Origin: Alligator mississippiensis
Lineage: Eukaryota; Chordata; Crocodylia; Alligatoridae
Assembly: GCF_030867095.1 (NCBI RefSeq)
Contig: NC_081824.1
Location: forward strand, 116,878,162 to 116,942,161
Reading direction: 5' to 3'
DNA length: 64,000 nt
Notes under the pieces: model-generated
Told to the model about the DNA's origin: nothing
The model's database searches: none
Seen by the model: the letters and a program-made list of their open reading frames with translations, nothing else
Program-made: the position numbers and the translations under genes
Part shown: piece after piece, positions 49,612-60,330 of the stretch
Position numbering within the stretch: position 1 is the stretch's first letter
How the letters are laid out: every line of letters begins with the position of its first letter

Positions 49612-49955
49612 AATATCAGATGAAATGAGCTGTTGCACACAGAAGCTCAAGCCTCTCTGATTCAATTAGTTTATAACTAGGGTGTCAAAATGCAGCCCAT
49701 GGAGCCCTGTAATCCAACCTACAGTGCATAGGCCTGGGCCAGTGTACTGCATGCAGCACCCATGCCAGACTGGCTCTGTATGCTGGATCCAGCATGCAGG
49801 GCTGGTCTGTGGCCCTGATCCAATCTTTAGACCAGCCCCACACCCCTTATCTTTCCCAGAGGGCCAAAGGAGTTTGATACTCTTGGTCTATAAGGCGTAC
49901 CTCTATACTGTCTTCTGCCTAACTTCAGACTAACACAGCTAACTACCATTCTATG
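49612..49955 (+). repeat. Sauropsid repeat ending CAGACTAACACAGCTA, split by a hAT MITE
   Basis: GATGAAATGAGCTGTTGCAC and AAGCTCAAGCCTCTCTGATT at the left, and CTATAAGGCGTACCTCTAT followed by CAGACTAACACAGCTAACTA at the right, match in order a repeat I know from many turtle and crocodilian sequences (GAAGTGAGCTGTAGCTCACG; GAAAGCTCATGC; CAGACTAACACGGCTGCTAC). The two halves are separated by a 209-base insertion (49677-49885). A third, partial copy lies at 50091-50127 (GAAAGCTCATGCCTCTCTGA). Confidence 0.65.
49677..49885. mobile_element. hAT-like MITE nested in another repeat, 209 bp
   Basis: Left tip CTAGGGTGTCAAAATG and right tip (complement) CAAGAGTATCAAACTCC are versions of the common hAT tip CAGGGGTGTCAAAC. 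Flanks GTTTATAA (49669-49676) and GTCTATAA (49886-49893) are an 8-base duplication with one mismatch; the right copy reads straight on into the host repeat. The interior includes CAGCCCATGGAGCC and GGGCC words. No transposase. Confidence 0.8.
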
Positions 49956-50169
49956 CCAAATTATTCTTGGGTATATGTGAACAGTAAAAATCCATCTTGT
50001 ATTCAGGACATTAACATTTTCTAGCTATAATAGGTAGTTAGTCTACTATGAACCTAAATCAGTCTATTCTACTAACCTCTGAACCATACCAATGAAAGCT
50101 CATGCCTCTCTGAATCAGTTAGTTATTCATGTGCCAGCATGTGCCTGAACCACTATGAAATGGCATCTG

Positions 50170-50859
50170 CAGCTGAAAGGGGCCTATGGGTGACAATCGA
50201 CCAGAAGATGAACGTGAGCCAACAGTGCAACGAAGTCGTCAGCAGGGCGAATAGAACTCTGGTGTGTATCAGCCGATATGTTGCCAGCAGATCCAGAGAG
50301 GTGCTTCTTCCTCTCTACTCTGCCTTGGTGAGGCTGCAGTTGGAGTACTGTGTCCAGTTCTTGACACTGCACTTCAGGAAGGATGTGGATAAGCTTGAGA
50401 GGGTACAAAGAAGGACCACCTATATGATTAGGGACCTGCAGGATAGGCCCTATGAGGAGAGATTCTGGGAACTGGGTCTGTTCAGTCTGAGTAAGAGAAG
50501 ACTGAGAGGTGACTTGATAGCCACCTACAAGTATGTCAGGGTAAACACCAAGATCTAGGGGAGCAACTCTTCAGGAAGGCACCCCTTGGGAGGATGAGGA
50601 CCAATGGGCACAAGCTAACAACAAAAGGAAAAATTTAGGCTGGACATAAGGAAAAACTTCTTTTCCATATGAGCAACTAGAATCTGGAACACACTCCCAG
50701 CAGAGTTGGCACAGTCACCATCCTTGGAGGTGTTCAAGAGGAAGCACCTTGTTGAAATCATTTGAGCCCAGTAACCTCCTGCCCAATGCCCATGGCAGGG
50801 GACTGGACTTGATGATCTTACAGGTCCCTTCTGGACCTTCGATTATGTGATTCTATGAA
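50170..50859 (+). mobile_element. CR1 LINE, 5'-truncated, plus strand
   Basis: A plus-strand frame (50139-50558) carries the RT C-terminal motifs IDQKMNVSQQCNEVVSRANRT, VRLQLEYCVQF, LERVQRRTTYMI, RPYEERFWELGLFSLSKRRLRGDLIATYKY. It is followed by a 3' UTR with GACTTGATGATCTTACAGGT and ends GATTATGTGATTCTATGAAA. The frame breaks after 50558. Truncated near its start; a poly-T22 run (50899-50920) follows closely downstream. Confidence 0.93.
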
Positions 50860-51096
50860 ATGGTTTATAGCTGTTGTGGGTAGAATTGCTGCAACTGATT
50901 TTTTTTTTTTTTTTTTTTTTGCTTTGCTATAGCCCCTGTAGTTCATTTTTAAATGAGAGGGATGGTGAGGAATTTCTCTGCCTTCACGTTTCAGCAATTT
51001 AGCATTTTCAGCAGATTAGAATCATCTTATAGTGGCAGTAGCCAAACACCAGTACTATCTGGTAGTTATTTGGCTGTCTGCCTGAGTGGACATATC
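50860..51096. other. Unique spacer with T22
   Basis: Poly-T run at 50899-50920, otherwise nothing recognised. Confidence 0.4.
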
Positions 51097-51104
51097 ATCT
51101 AGAG

Positions 51105-51448
51105 CAGTGTTTCTCAACCCATCGTATGCGTACCCCTACGGGTATGCAAGACATGGGCAGGGGGTACACAGGTGCTGTGTTTTGGTCTTTGCCTGCTTGG
51201 GCCAGAAGTTCTGGCTGCCACCCCTCCCGCCGTGTCTGGTGTGCCGGGACCTTCACTTCCCAGCGTCAGTGTGCCAGAGGACAGGGAGGGAGGCCCTGCA
51301 CAGTCTGCTTTGCCCCGGGCTGCAGTGGAAAAAGTGGGACTCGGCTCATGGCAGCAAAACCAGAAGTGCCATGGTGGGACTTCTGGTTTTGCTTTTGCCG
51401 TGTCAATCAGCAGGGGGTACGTAAGGTGCCAAAGGTTGAGAACCACTA
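51105..51448. mobile_element. hAT-type MITE, 344 bp, perfect 8-base duplication
   Basis: Begins CAGTGTTTCTCAACCC and ends with the complement of TAGTGGTTCTCAACCTTTGG, flanked by a perfect ATCTAGAG on both sides (51097-51104, 51449-51456). The subterminal words GCGTACCCCTACGGGTATGC and CAGGGGGTACGTAAGG face each other. The tip equals that of the 12943-14246 element, though the interiors differ, so both probably used the same transposase. The perfect duplication suggests a fairly recent insertion. Confidence 0.93.
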
Positions 51449-51456
51449 ATCTAGAG

Positions 51457-52082
51457 CCATAATCATGAACCCACTAATGTGATTTTCATCCTTGTTAATA
51501 TTTTCCAGGGAGAAGCCAAAGAACAAAAGAAAGCTGAATTATTCTTCAGCTATCTCAGGATGTAGTTGATTGCTAGGTTGGTGTACTGAACAGGGGTTGC
51601 TGCTGTTCATGATGTGGTTGTCCTATTAAGAAACACAACCAAATCAGCTGGAAATAGCAATTAGTACCATAAAGAACCTAGAACAGGAAATTGAGTCATA
51701 ATAGTCTTCAAGCTTAGCATGGTAGGAGATCCTACTAACAGTTATGTGCTGCTGAGAGGTGGTCTGTTCCCCCCAAGAATAGACCATGTGAGATTTAAGG
51801 AGATATTACTGGCAAAGGCTAGATGCCGCAGAGACCCTCTGTGTATTTCCATTTCCTCAAAATAAGAGAGATCTTTGAATTTAGTCTCCATTTAAAAGAG
51901 TTGTGCTCAAGTCATCCAGCCATGCAGGCCATATGACTGTTGTAGAGACAGTCTGTAGGCCATATCTGGTGTGCAGATTTGGTCCTTGATCCCTATCCAG
52001 CCCATGGAGTTGGTGTACAAGCCTGACCCAGCATGTGAACCTGCGTTGTCTGGCCCACAGGGCTCCCCACTCATAAATTTGA
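51457..52082. other. Unique DNA, with possible hAT fragment
   Basis: No gene. At about 51950-52070, CAGCCCATGGAG and GGTGTGCAGATTTGG resemble the interior of the MITE at 49677, so a fragment may be present. Confidence 0.35.
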
Positions 52083-52314
52083 CAGAAGGGTGGAGATTTA
52101 GTTTGGATACTAGGAAAAACTCTCTCACCACATGGGTGTTGAAGCACCAGAACAGGTTACCTAGAGAGGTGGTGGAATCTCCAACCTTGGAAGTTTTTAT
52201 GGCCTGCCTAGACAAAGCCCTGGCTGGAATGATCTAGTTGCGGATGGTCCTGTTTTGAGCAGGAGGTTGGACTAGATGACCTGAGGTCCCTTCCAACCCC
52301 AATTTTCTATGATT
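52083..52314 (+). mobile_element. CR1 3' end fragment, plus strand
   Basis: Only the last part of ORF2 and the 3' UTR: AACAGGTTACCTAGAGAGGT, GGAATGATCTAGTTGCGGAT, GCAGGAGGTTGGACTAGATG, ending TCCCTTCCAACCCC and TTTTCTATGATT. The 3' UTR type is like that of the copy ending at 57528 and unlike the others, showing a second CR1 lineage. Confidence 0.9.
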
Positions 52315-52318
52315 AATT

Positions 52319-52378
52319 GCTGCCACTCCAGGAGCCATGGAAATTAATGCTGCCACTCCAGGGGCCATGGAAATTAAT
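52319..52378. repeat. 30-base tandem duplication next to the CR1 end
   Basis: Two copies beginning GCTGCCACTCCAGG and ending CCATGGAAATTAAT follow each other with a single mismatch, with a partial third (GATGCCACC). They start a few bases after the CR1 3' terminus. Confidence 0.9.
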
Positions 52379-53940
52379 GATGCCACCATTCCCCCAACAT
52401 CAAATTTCTGGAGCCATGGGGAACCCTGTGAGCTGAATAATATAGCTCTGTAGATCAGATCTTGGTCATCCCTGATTTGGAAAGTAAATGTAAACCTGCA
52501 TCTTCTCTGGCGTAACTCTGACACAGGGTTGGAACAGGACTAGATGCAATGAAGTTTTAAAGGCTTTAAGAGAAACAGTTCTCTAAATGTAATCCTTCTT
52601 TTGATGACCGAATCCAATACCCGGATGTGCTGTATTTTCATTACTGTTAACATTTCTGTCACTAAATTCTCCTAAATTCCAAATTCATTCTTTCAGGAGG
52701 ATTGGAAATATATAAGATTCCCACTGGCATGACAGTGAGTGCCTCAGTTAGATGTTGAGCCAGAAAAGCGAGGTGGAAAGCACAGGAGGGGGGGTCCAAT
52801 AGACAGATGGAGGGACAAGCCAGTGTCTTTTATGTGAGTTTGAACAGTGCTCTTGTTTCTTGTTGTGATGTTATTTTTTTCAACTCCTGCAATAGCTTTC
52901 CTTCTATGGTCTTGCCAGGACTCAGCAGCTGTTCCTACTTTTGTATTTTGTTTATTTCCCCCTCCCCCCGCAACATGACGTTAAATCATGGTGATAATTA
53001 AGTTATACTATTATCATGGCTGGCAGCATCTTATTAACCAAAAGTTTAACCTGTCAAATAGAATAACAAAGTGGCATGCACAGCATCATGGCCACTGTTT
53101 ATATTCCTGTTTTCTCACCATGATCTAGGATGCTATGTAAATTAACCTCACAAGGAAGACCATTTGGAGAAGGAATTTTTACTCCAGGTCACTCTTTCTG
53201 TAAGCTGATACTCAAATCCAAATCACATAAAGTAAAATTAAGTGTCAGCAACACCTCATTCAGAAAGTGCCCATTTTCAAAATTGATCCTAATCTGCTTT
53301 GCAAATTTTCATAACAGATTGTAAAAAAGTGTGGTCAGCTAATTTGGGTCTTTAGAGCAAGAGGGGTTACCAGAAGTATCTACTAGCAGAAAATCTTTGT
53401 AAGAACAAGGAAGCAGTGAGGCAAAGTGGCCACAGTCTCAACAACACCAGGTCAGGTGGGATGTAGATAGATAGCAACCCCCACACCTGTAATTTGATGC
53501 CCCCCTGGTGGCCTAATGGCAGCTGCCCAGCTCTGGCTCTAAGGTACCCTTCCTTTAACGTTTTTCTGCCATGCCTTGATATAATTGGTCAGTTTTAAAG
53601 GAAGTTGCCTAAGGGTCCTAGAGCAAACCTCAGTCCTATAGTGGATCCCCTCTCTGAATCCCTCTAGCCTCAAATCCTATCCTTACACTAAATGGATGCT
53701 CCTGACCCATGTGTGTCCCCCAGGGCACCTGCTGCCTTCTGAGCTATTCAGAGTCTCCAAACTCCCCTAGAACCATGTCCACACCCCACAGGTTTTTTTC
53801 AAACACACAGTTCTGTTCCTTGTAGAGACCCCAGCACTCTTGGCTTTAGCCTCCCTTTTCTCCGACTGCAAGCATCCAGCCTGGACCCACTGTTCTGGGT
53901 CCAGCTCTCTGAGCCTCAGCCCTGTTGGCTGTCAGTATCT
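52379..53940. other. Unique DNA
   Basis: No gene. From about 53450 the DNA becomes C-rich. CTGCCATGCCTTGATATAA near 53565 resembles CTGCCACGCCTTGATGTAA near 26904; a shared old repeat is possible. Confidence 0.35.
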
Positions 53941-54890
53941 CTGGGCCCTGGGCCCTTGCGTGTGTGTGTCTCTCTCTGGGCCCCTGGCACATCTCTCTCT
54001 CTCTCTAGTCCTCCCTCTGTCAGGCTTCAGGCCCCTGGCTCTGGTCTCCACCTCTTCTGGATACTGGCCTTAGCATTCTTGGCCTCAGGCCATCTCTTAG
54101 CTCTCACTTTCTCTCTCTTAGTTTCCAGTCCTCTCAGCTACTGGCTGCCCTCGCCCTGTCTGCCTTCATCTTGAGCCTAGCCCCAGGCAATGCTTAAAAC
54201 TGCCATGTACACAAAAGTGACCTCCAGACCACCCTTAAACAATCCTAACCCAAACCAGCAGTTTAAACTATAAAAAAAAATCATAAGCCCTCTGGCTGTA
54301 ATACAAACTGCTCTATACTGCATCCAAACAGATACCCCAGCTCCTTGGTGGAGAAACTCACACCTGCCCATACTCTGGTCACATTCCTCTGCAAGCCATC
54401 TATTCCTTACTTGCAGTAGCCCATGGCAGCTCAGGAGACACCCTGGCTGTCCATTGCTACCTCTGCTTAGGAGCTGACTTCTCTACAACCTACAGGGCCA
54501 GACTGACTGCTTGCTCTCAGGCACTGCCTTTATGTGCCTCTTAAGCCCTGGCCCAGCTAGTCATGTGCCTCTGCAGCCACTCACAGGTGTTGCCCTTCTA
54601 TGCCTGATGACCCAGCTGCTTTCTTCGCTATGGCTTAGCTCAGCTATCTGCATCCCTTTGCTTATGAGCTGCTTACCTGTCTCCTAGGCTAACCCTAGGA
54701 AGGTAACTCACTCAGGAAGCTCTGCCCCTACTCCCTGGGTGAGTTACCCTCCTAGGGTTAGCTTCTACCTGTGGCTAGCCATCGGCAACCAGCTTATTAG
54801 CAACTAGCTTGCCTCTTAGCTGCCATCCCTGCCTGCTACAGTTTTCTCTTGAAGTAACAGAAGCCTTCTGGCTCCCTGTTACATTCCCCA
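53941..54890. repeat. TC-rich block with a large inverted repeat
   Basis: (TG)n/(TC)n runs at 53959-53977 and 53991-54007, then C-rich sequence. At 54688-54716 and 54735-54762 about 28 bases are inverted (GCTAACCCTAGGAAGGTAAC versus complement GCTAACCCTAGGAGGGTAAC), two to three mismatches, loop about 18. Possibly part of an LTR or MITE, but ends are not defined. Confidence 0.55.
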
Positions 54891-54972
54891 AAATGGGTGG
54901 TGCTGGACAAAAAGGGGCATGGCCAGGAAGACTAAGGGCTAATTATTAGCTCTCCAAAGGGACATAAGAGTA

Positions 54973-55219
54973 TGGGTATACAGACAATTTAGCGTGGGGT
55001 TTACCACACATCAGCTGTTGGGCATTAACTGTCTAAATGGATGCTCTGACCTTGCAGTGGAAGTGGAAGTCAATGAAACAGAGCTAAATTAGTGACATTT
55101 AACTTTGCATACTGTAGAATAAGAATGTGAATATGGGAGTTGCTGTGAAGCAGCCAATGTGCTGCAAAGCTCTGCTTCCTCATACTCTGTGGTAAGTTGT
55201 TCATATATATATGTACCCT
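54973..55219. mobile_element. Possible MITE with GGGTATAC ends, 247 bp
   Basis: Left TGGGTATACAGACAATTTAG and right (complement) AAGGGTACATATATATATG are a weak inverted repeat similar to the tips at 12371 and 29331. No protein. Confidence 0.45.
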
Positions 55220-56091
55220 TAGAGTCTCAGCTGCTACTTTAAGTACCTGAGGCTTAAACCTGAGAGAAAAACTAAATTCCCAGTAAAGCCCCCAGGGTAC
55301 ATACATTTTTTTCTATTGGTCTTGCACATACCAACCCAAATCCCACTGCTTAAGCCCAAACAAGATTCTTAAGGTAGGCATTTCCCTTCTGCATCAGCTA
55401 TGGGAAACTGTCTGGTTGTCTTTCTGAGAGCACAGGCACCATGTCAGACCTTTCGCAAAAGGCCACCCTGAGAAGGAAATGGTTGTGGTGCTGCCCTTTC
55501 CTTATTCCCAATTACCAATCCCTACTTGGGATGTGGGACACAAGTTCAAATCTATGACAGAGTTCATGGATGTCAGTCCCAAGTGAAGGAAGGTGCCTCC
55601 CTCTACCTTAGTACCTAACTAACTTTAGGAAAAATGATTTAAGCTGGACCCCTCTCCTCAGCATTTCCAATTAGCTATCTTCTTCAATCCTTGCACACCG
55701 TGGCAAAGGTGGTGATGTCTCAACTGCCTACATAGCACAGGTGGACGTTCCAAGGAACTAGTGAAGAAGTGGGGCTATACCATTGGTTCAACCATCTGTG
55801 ACTGTGGTACATAGCCCCAGACTATGCAATACCTGCTTCAATGCCCACTGCTCGAAGGCTCATGTACAATGAAAGATCCTGCAAAGTACAATAAATGAGC
55901 ACAAGCATGTATATCAAAATGGTCAAACGTAGTGTCAAGACAAGAGAAGAAAAAGATCCTTGCTCTGCATGCTGGATCCTGGATTAAACAAGTAGCAAAT
56001 GGCTCCGTCCTCTGCTACCCAGAGTTATGAGCCACATTTCCACATCCATGTTACCTTGCTGCAGCAACATGAAGGAAGCATAGGAGAGACA
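55220..56091. other. Unique DNA
   Basis: No gene or repeat recognised. Confidence 0.35.
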
Positions 56092-57528
56092 AGCTCTCCA
56101 GTATGATTGCAGAGATTCTGGCCACTATCTTTGAAAAATAATGGGCATTGGGAGAGGTCCCGGATGACTGGAAAAAGCAAATATAGTGCCCATGTTTAAG
56201 AAAGGGAAGAAGGAGGATCCAGAGAACTACAGACCAGCCTCACCTCAGTCCCTGGAAAAATCATGGAGCAGGTCCTCAGGGAGTCCATTTCTAAACACTT
56301 GGAAGAGGAGGAGAAGGTGATTAGAAACAGTCATCATGGATTCACAAAAGGCAAGTTAGGTCTTACCAATCTGATTGCCTCCTATGATGAGATAACTGGC
56401 TCTGTGGATGTGGGAAGAGCAGTGGACATGTTATACCTTAACTTTAGCAAGGCTTTTGATATGGTCTTCCACAAAATTCTTGCAAACACGTTAAGGAAGT
56501 ATGGGCTGGCTGAATGGACCATAAGGTGGATAGAAAGCTGGCTGGATTGTCAGGCTCAGAGGGTAGTAATCAATGGCTTGATTTCTAGCTGGCAGCAGGT
56601 ATCAAGGAGAGTCCCCCAGGGGTCAGTCCTGGGGCTAGTTTTGTTTACTATTTGCATCAGCAACCTGGAAGATGGGATGGGGTGCACCCTCAGAAAGCTT
56701 GTAGATGACATCAAGCTGAAGGAAGTAGTAGATATGCTGGAGGGTAAGAATAGGATTCATAGACTTAGACAAAGAAATCACATGAGTTTAAAGAAGGACA
56801 AGTACAAAGTCCTGTACTTAGGACAGAAAAATCCCATGCACTTGTACAGGCTGTAAACCAACTGGCTAAGCAGCAGCTCTGCAGAAAAGGACCTGGAGGT
56901 TACAGTGGACAAGAAGCTGAATATGAGCCCACAGTGTGCCCTTTTTGCCATTAAGTCCAATGGCATATTGGGCTGCATTAGTAGGAGCATTGCCAGTAGA
57001 TCAAGAGAAGTGATTCTTTCCCTCTATTCGGCACTGGTGAGGCCACATCTGGAGTACTGTGTCCAGTTTTGGGCCTCCCACTACAGAAAGAATGTGAACA
57101 AATTGGAGAGAGTCCAGCGGAGGGCAATGAAATTGGTTAGGCAGCTGGGGCACATGACTTATGAGGAGAGGCTGAGGGAACTGAATTTATTTAATCTGGA
57201 GAAGAGAAGACTGAGAGGGGATTTAATAGCAGCCTTCAGTTACCTGAAGGGAGGTTTGAAAGAGGATGGAGCTAGACTGTTTTCAGTGGTGGCAGATGAC
57301 AGAATAAGGAGCAATGGTCTCAAGTTGCAGCAAGGGCAGCTTAGGTAGTAGTAATGGCTGAATTGGATGCTGGAACAGGTTACCCAGAGAGATTATAGTT
57401 TTTAAGACCTGACTAGACAGAATTTTGACTAGGATAGTGTCGTTGGGAATGGTCCTGCTTTGAGCAGGAGGTTGGACTCAATGACCTCTTGAGATCCCTT
57501 CCAACTCTCATTTTCTATGATTCTATGA
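56092..57528 (+). mobile_element. CR1 LINE, 5'-truncated, about 1.44 kb
   Basis: Plus-strand copy starting within the RT fingers region: GEVPDDWKK at about 56150, then a frameshifted stretch, then the main frame. The 3' UTR has CTGCTTTGAGCAGGAGGTTG and ends TTTTCTATGATTCTATGAAG. The RT is split into two open frames and several catalytic words are altered, so it is decayed. Confidence 0.95.
56263..57348 (+). pseudogene. CR1 reverse transcriptase remnant in two frames
   Basis: The first frame (56263-56856) has HHGFTKGKLGLTNLIASYDE, then YLNFSKAFDMVFHKIL (motif A, with N in place of the usual catalytic D of LDFSKAFDTV), RRVPQGSVLGLVLF (motif B) and LVDDIKL (motif C, V in place of A in the usual FADD). 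It ends at a stop. The second frame (56905-57348) continues with KKLNMSPQC, VRPHLEYCVQFW, LERVQRRAMKLV and EERLRELNLFNLEKRRLRGDLIAAF. The change in motif A would alone abolish catalysis. Confidence 0.9.
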
Positions 57529-57867
57529 AGTAGTGTGCAAAGTCCTAGAAGAGGAGGGATAGGAAATTCAAATCAAGCCCTTCAAGGAATCAACCACATT
57601 ACTTATCTTTCCTTCTGTACTTGATTCGAATTGTGGGCAAAAGGAGGTGGGGCACAAAAAGGCTCTATTCAGAGTCCCTGTGCTGCATCCTGTACAGAGT
57701 TGAATGCTGAAAACTGTAGGGGAAAAGCAGGCGTGACCTCAGGCCTTGATACTCAGGAGACCTTCTGTAGGTGGGTGGACTGGACTGCTAACAAGGGATG
57801 AGCTATGTGGTTTTGTGTGGATAGTCAACAAGTTTGGGCTAACAGGTAAGCTTGGAGTAGCCATAAG
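57529..57867. other. Unique spacer
   Basis: Nothing recognised. Confidence 0.35.
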
Positions 57868-58117
57868 CAGGGCCATCCCTGGGGGGGTGTGAATCAGGGC
57901 AACCACCTCGGGTCCCGTGCTTTGGGAGGCCCTGCGGAGCTTGGCAGAGTAGTGATGGTGTAGAGCTGGGCAGAGCAATGGCTCCATATCCAGCTGCTCG
58001 TAAATCCCACCCCTCCTTCTTCAGGTGCAAAGCCCACAGGATCAGAGTGGGGGTAGGGCCCCACATGGGCTGATTTGCCCCAGACCCCGCACCCTGCTTG
58101 GGTCAGCTGTAGCCCTA
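57868..58117. mobile_element. Possible hAT-like MITE of the CAGGGCC type
   Basis: Left CAGGGCCATCCCTGGGGGGG, with CAGGGCAACCACCTCGGG behind it; right end complement TAGGGCTACAGC with GGGTCTGGGGCAAATC. The layout resembles the 44203-44562 element. No target duplication is seen; boundaries approximate. Confidence 0.45.
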
Positions 58118-58181
58118 TGGACAGATCCTGTAAATCCCATTCTTAGATACCTAAGACACCCCATTCATCCAGCTGCTTATA

Positions 58182-60330
58182 ATTTCATAGTTTCATAGTT
58201 GGTAGGGTCGGAAGGGACCTGAGCAGATCATCAAGTCCAACCCCCTGCCATTGGCAGGAAAGAAAGCTGGGGTCAAACAACCCCAACAAGGTGATTATCT
58301 AGCCTCCTTTTGAAGATCCCCAGGGTAGGAGTGAGCACCACTTCCCTTGGAAGTTGGTTCCAGATCCAAGCTGCCCTGACTGTGAAGTAGTGCCTCCTGA
58401 TATCTAGCCTGAATCTACTCTTGGTCAACTTATGGCCATTATTCCTAGCTACTCTTGGTAGTGCTCAGGTGAACAGGGTCTCTCCCATTCCCCGCTGGTC
58501 CTCCTTGGTAAGTTTATAGATGGCCACCAGATCCCCTCTCAGCCTTCTCTTGTGGAGGCTGAACAGGTTCAGGTCCCATAGACTCTGCTCGTAGGACCTG
58601 CCTTGCTGCCCCCTGATCATGCGAGTGGCCCTCCTCTGTACCTTCTCAATGCTGTTCACATCCCTCCTGAAGTGCAGCGCCCAGAACTGGATGCAGTACT
58701 CCAACTGCAGACTGACAAGTGTCGCATAGAGGGGGAGGATCACCTCCTTGGACCTGCTCATGATGCATCTCTGGATGTATGACAAGGTGCGGTTAGCCTT
58801 CCTGACCACATCCCCAAGTTGGCGGCCCATTTTCATTTTGGAATCAATAATGACACCAAGACCCTTTTCTGCCTCTGTGCTGACAAGAAGGGAGTTCCCC
58901 AGCCTGTAGGTATGCTGCTGGTTCTTCCTCCCCAGGTGCACTACCTTGCACTTGTCCGTATTGAATCCCATCCTGTTCTCATCCACCCACCCCTGTAACC
59001 TGTCCAGATCTAGTTGCAGCCTGTCGCTCTCCTCCAGTGTGCCCACTTCTCCCCACATTTTAGTGTCATCTGCAAATTGGAACAAGGTGCTTTTCACCCC
59101 CTTGTCCAAGTCGCTGATGAAGATGTTGAACAGTGCGGGCCTGAGGACCAAGCCCTAGGGGACCCCACTGCCCACATCCCTCCAGGTCGAAAAAGACCCA
59201 TCCACCACCACGCTCTGGGTGTGGACCTCCAGCCAATTTGCAACCCATCTGACTGTGTAGGAATTGACGCCACAGCCACCTAATTTCTTAATGAGAATGG
59301 GGTGAGAGACAGTGTCGAAGGCCTTCATGAAGTCCAGAAAGCCTACCGCAACACCTGCATCCAAGGGTTTTGTCACCTGGTTGTAGAAGGCAACCAGGTT
59401 GGTCTGACAGGACCTGCCTCGAACGAACCCATGTTCATTGCCCCTAAGCATGGTTTCCCTTGCTGGTCCCTCGCAGATGTGCTCCTGGATAATTTTCTCA
59501 AAGAGCTTCCCCAGGACTGAGGTAAGACTAATGGGCCTATAGTTTCCTGGGTCCTTCTTCCTCCCTTTTTTTGAAAATGGGGGTCACATTGGCCCTTTTC
59601 CAGTCCTCTGGCACCTGGCCAGAGCACCATGAGTGCTCGTAAAGCTGTGCCAGGGGTCCCGCAATGACCTCTGCTAATTCCCTCAGCATCTCTGGGTTGT
59701 AGATCATCAGGACCTGCTGACTTGAACACATCTAGACCCACCAGAAGTTCTCTGACTAGGTCCTCACTGACCCTGGGCCTGGCTGCACCTCCCCTGGGTC
59801 CATTGGGGGTCCCAGTGGGGGGGATGCCCCAGTCCCTGCTCAAAAAGATGGAAGCAAAGAAATTGTTAAAGAGGTTAGCTTTTTCATCTGGCATGACCAC
59901 CAGATTTCCTAGTGTACCCTGCAGGGACCCTATGTCACCCAGTACCTTCTTTTTACCCACTATGTATTTAAAAAAAGGACTTCTTGTTGTCCTTGATCCG
60001 GGTTGCTAGTCCCAGTTCCATCTCCGCCTTAGCCTTCCTAGCAGCCCCCCTACAATCTTGAGCAATGGAGGTATAATTCTACTTGGTGATAGCCCCTCCC
60101 TTCCATTGTGTGTACATCGCTTTTTTAGCTTTCAGATGTCCCTGGGTGCTTTTGGTGAGCCATGGGAGCTTTTGAGCACTCTTGCCCCCTTTGATCCGTG
60201 TGGGGGTGACCACTTTGGGCTTGGAGGATTGTCTCCTTAAGGAATGACTACTTTTCCTGGACTCCCAACTCCCCTCCCCTCCAGGACCTCAGTGCCTCCC
60301 CAACTGGTCTCCTTACCTCATTGAAATAAG
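58182..60330 (-). mobile_element. CR1 LINE, about 2.15 kb, the longest copy
   Basis: Minus-strand CR1. Low end ATTTCATAGTTTCATAGTTGG, then 3' UTR, then nearly all of the RT, and upstream the linker between endonuclease and RT: KLPWLTKSTQG at about 60155, KAKAEMELGLATRIKDNKKSFFKYIVGKKK at about 59940-60040. Endonuclease and ORF1 are missing. Several frame breaks separate the open segments, so it cannot encode a working protein. The 5' limit near 60330 is approximate. Confidence 0.95.
58465..60300 (-). pseudogene. CR1 ORF2 (linker and reverse transcriptase) remnant
   Basis: In protein order: EN-RT linker (PWLTKSTQG; DNKKSFFKY), FNNFFASIF and DLVRELLVGLDVFKSAGPDD (59373-59960), LAEVIAGPLAQLYEHSW and GQVPEDWKRANVTPIFKK (59537-59731), ANLVAFYNQVTKPLD then VGFLDFMKAFDTVSHPIL (motif A, with a catalytic D kept; 59155-59451), FISDLDKGVKSTLFQFADDTKMW (motif C FADD kept; 58465-59151), VIIDSKMKMG, LEYCIQFWALHF and KVQRRATRMI. 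Catalytic residues of motifs A and C are present although the frame is broken in at least three places. Confidence 0.9.

Noticed and set aside
53640-54890. A third LTR ending CTGTTACA
   Set aside because: No matching TGTAACAG start or target duplication could be found.
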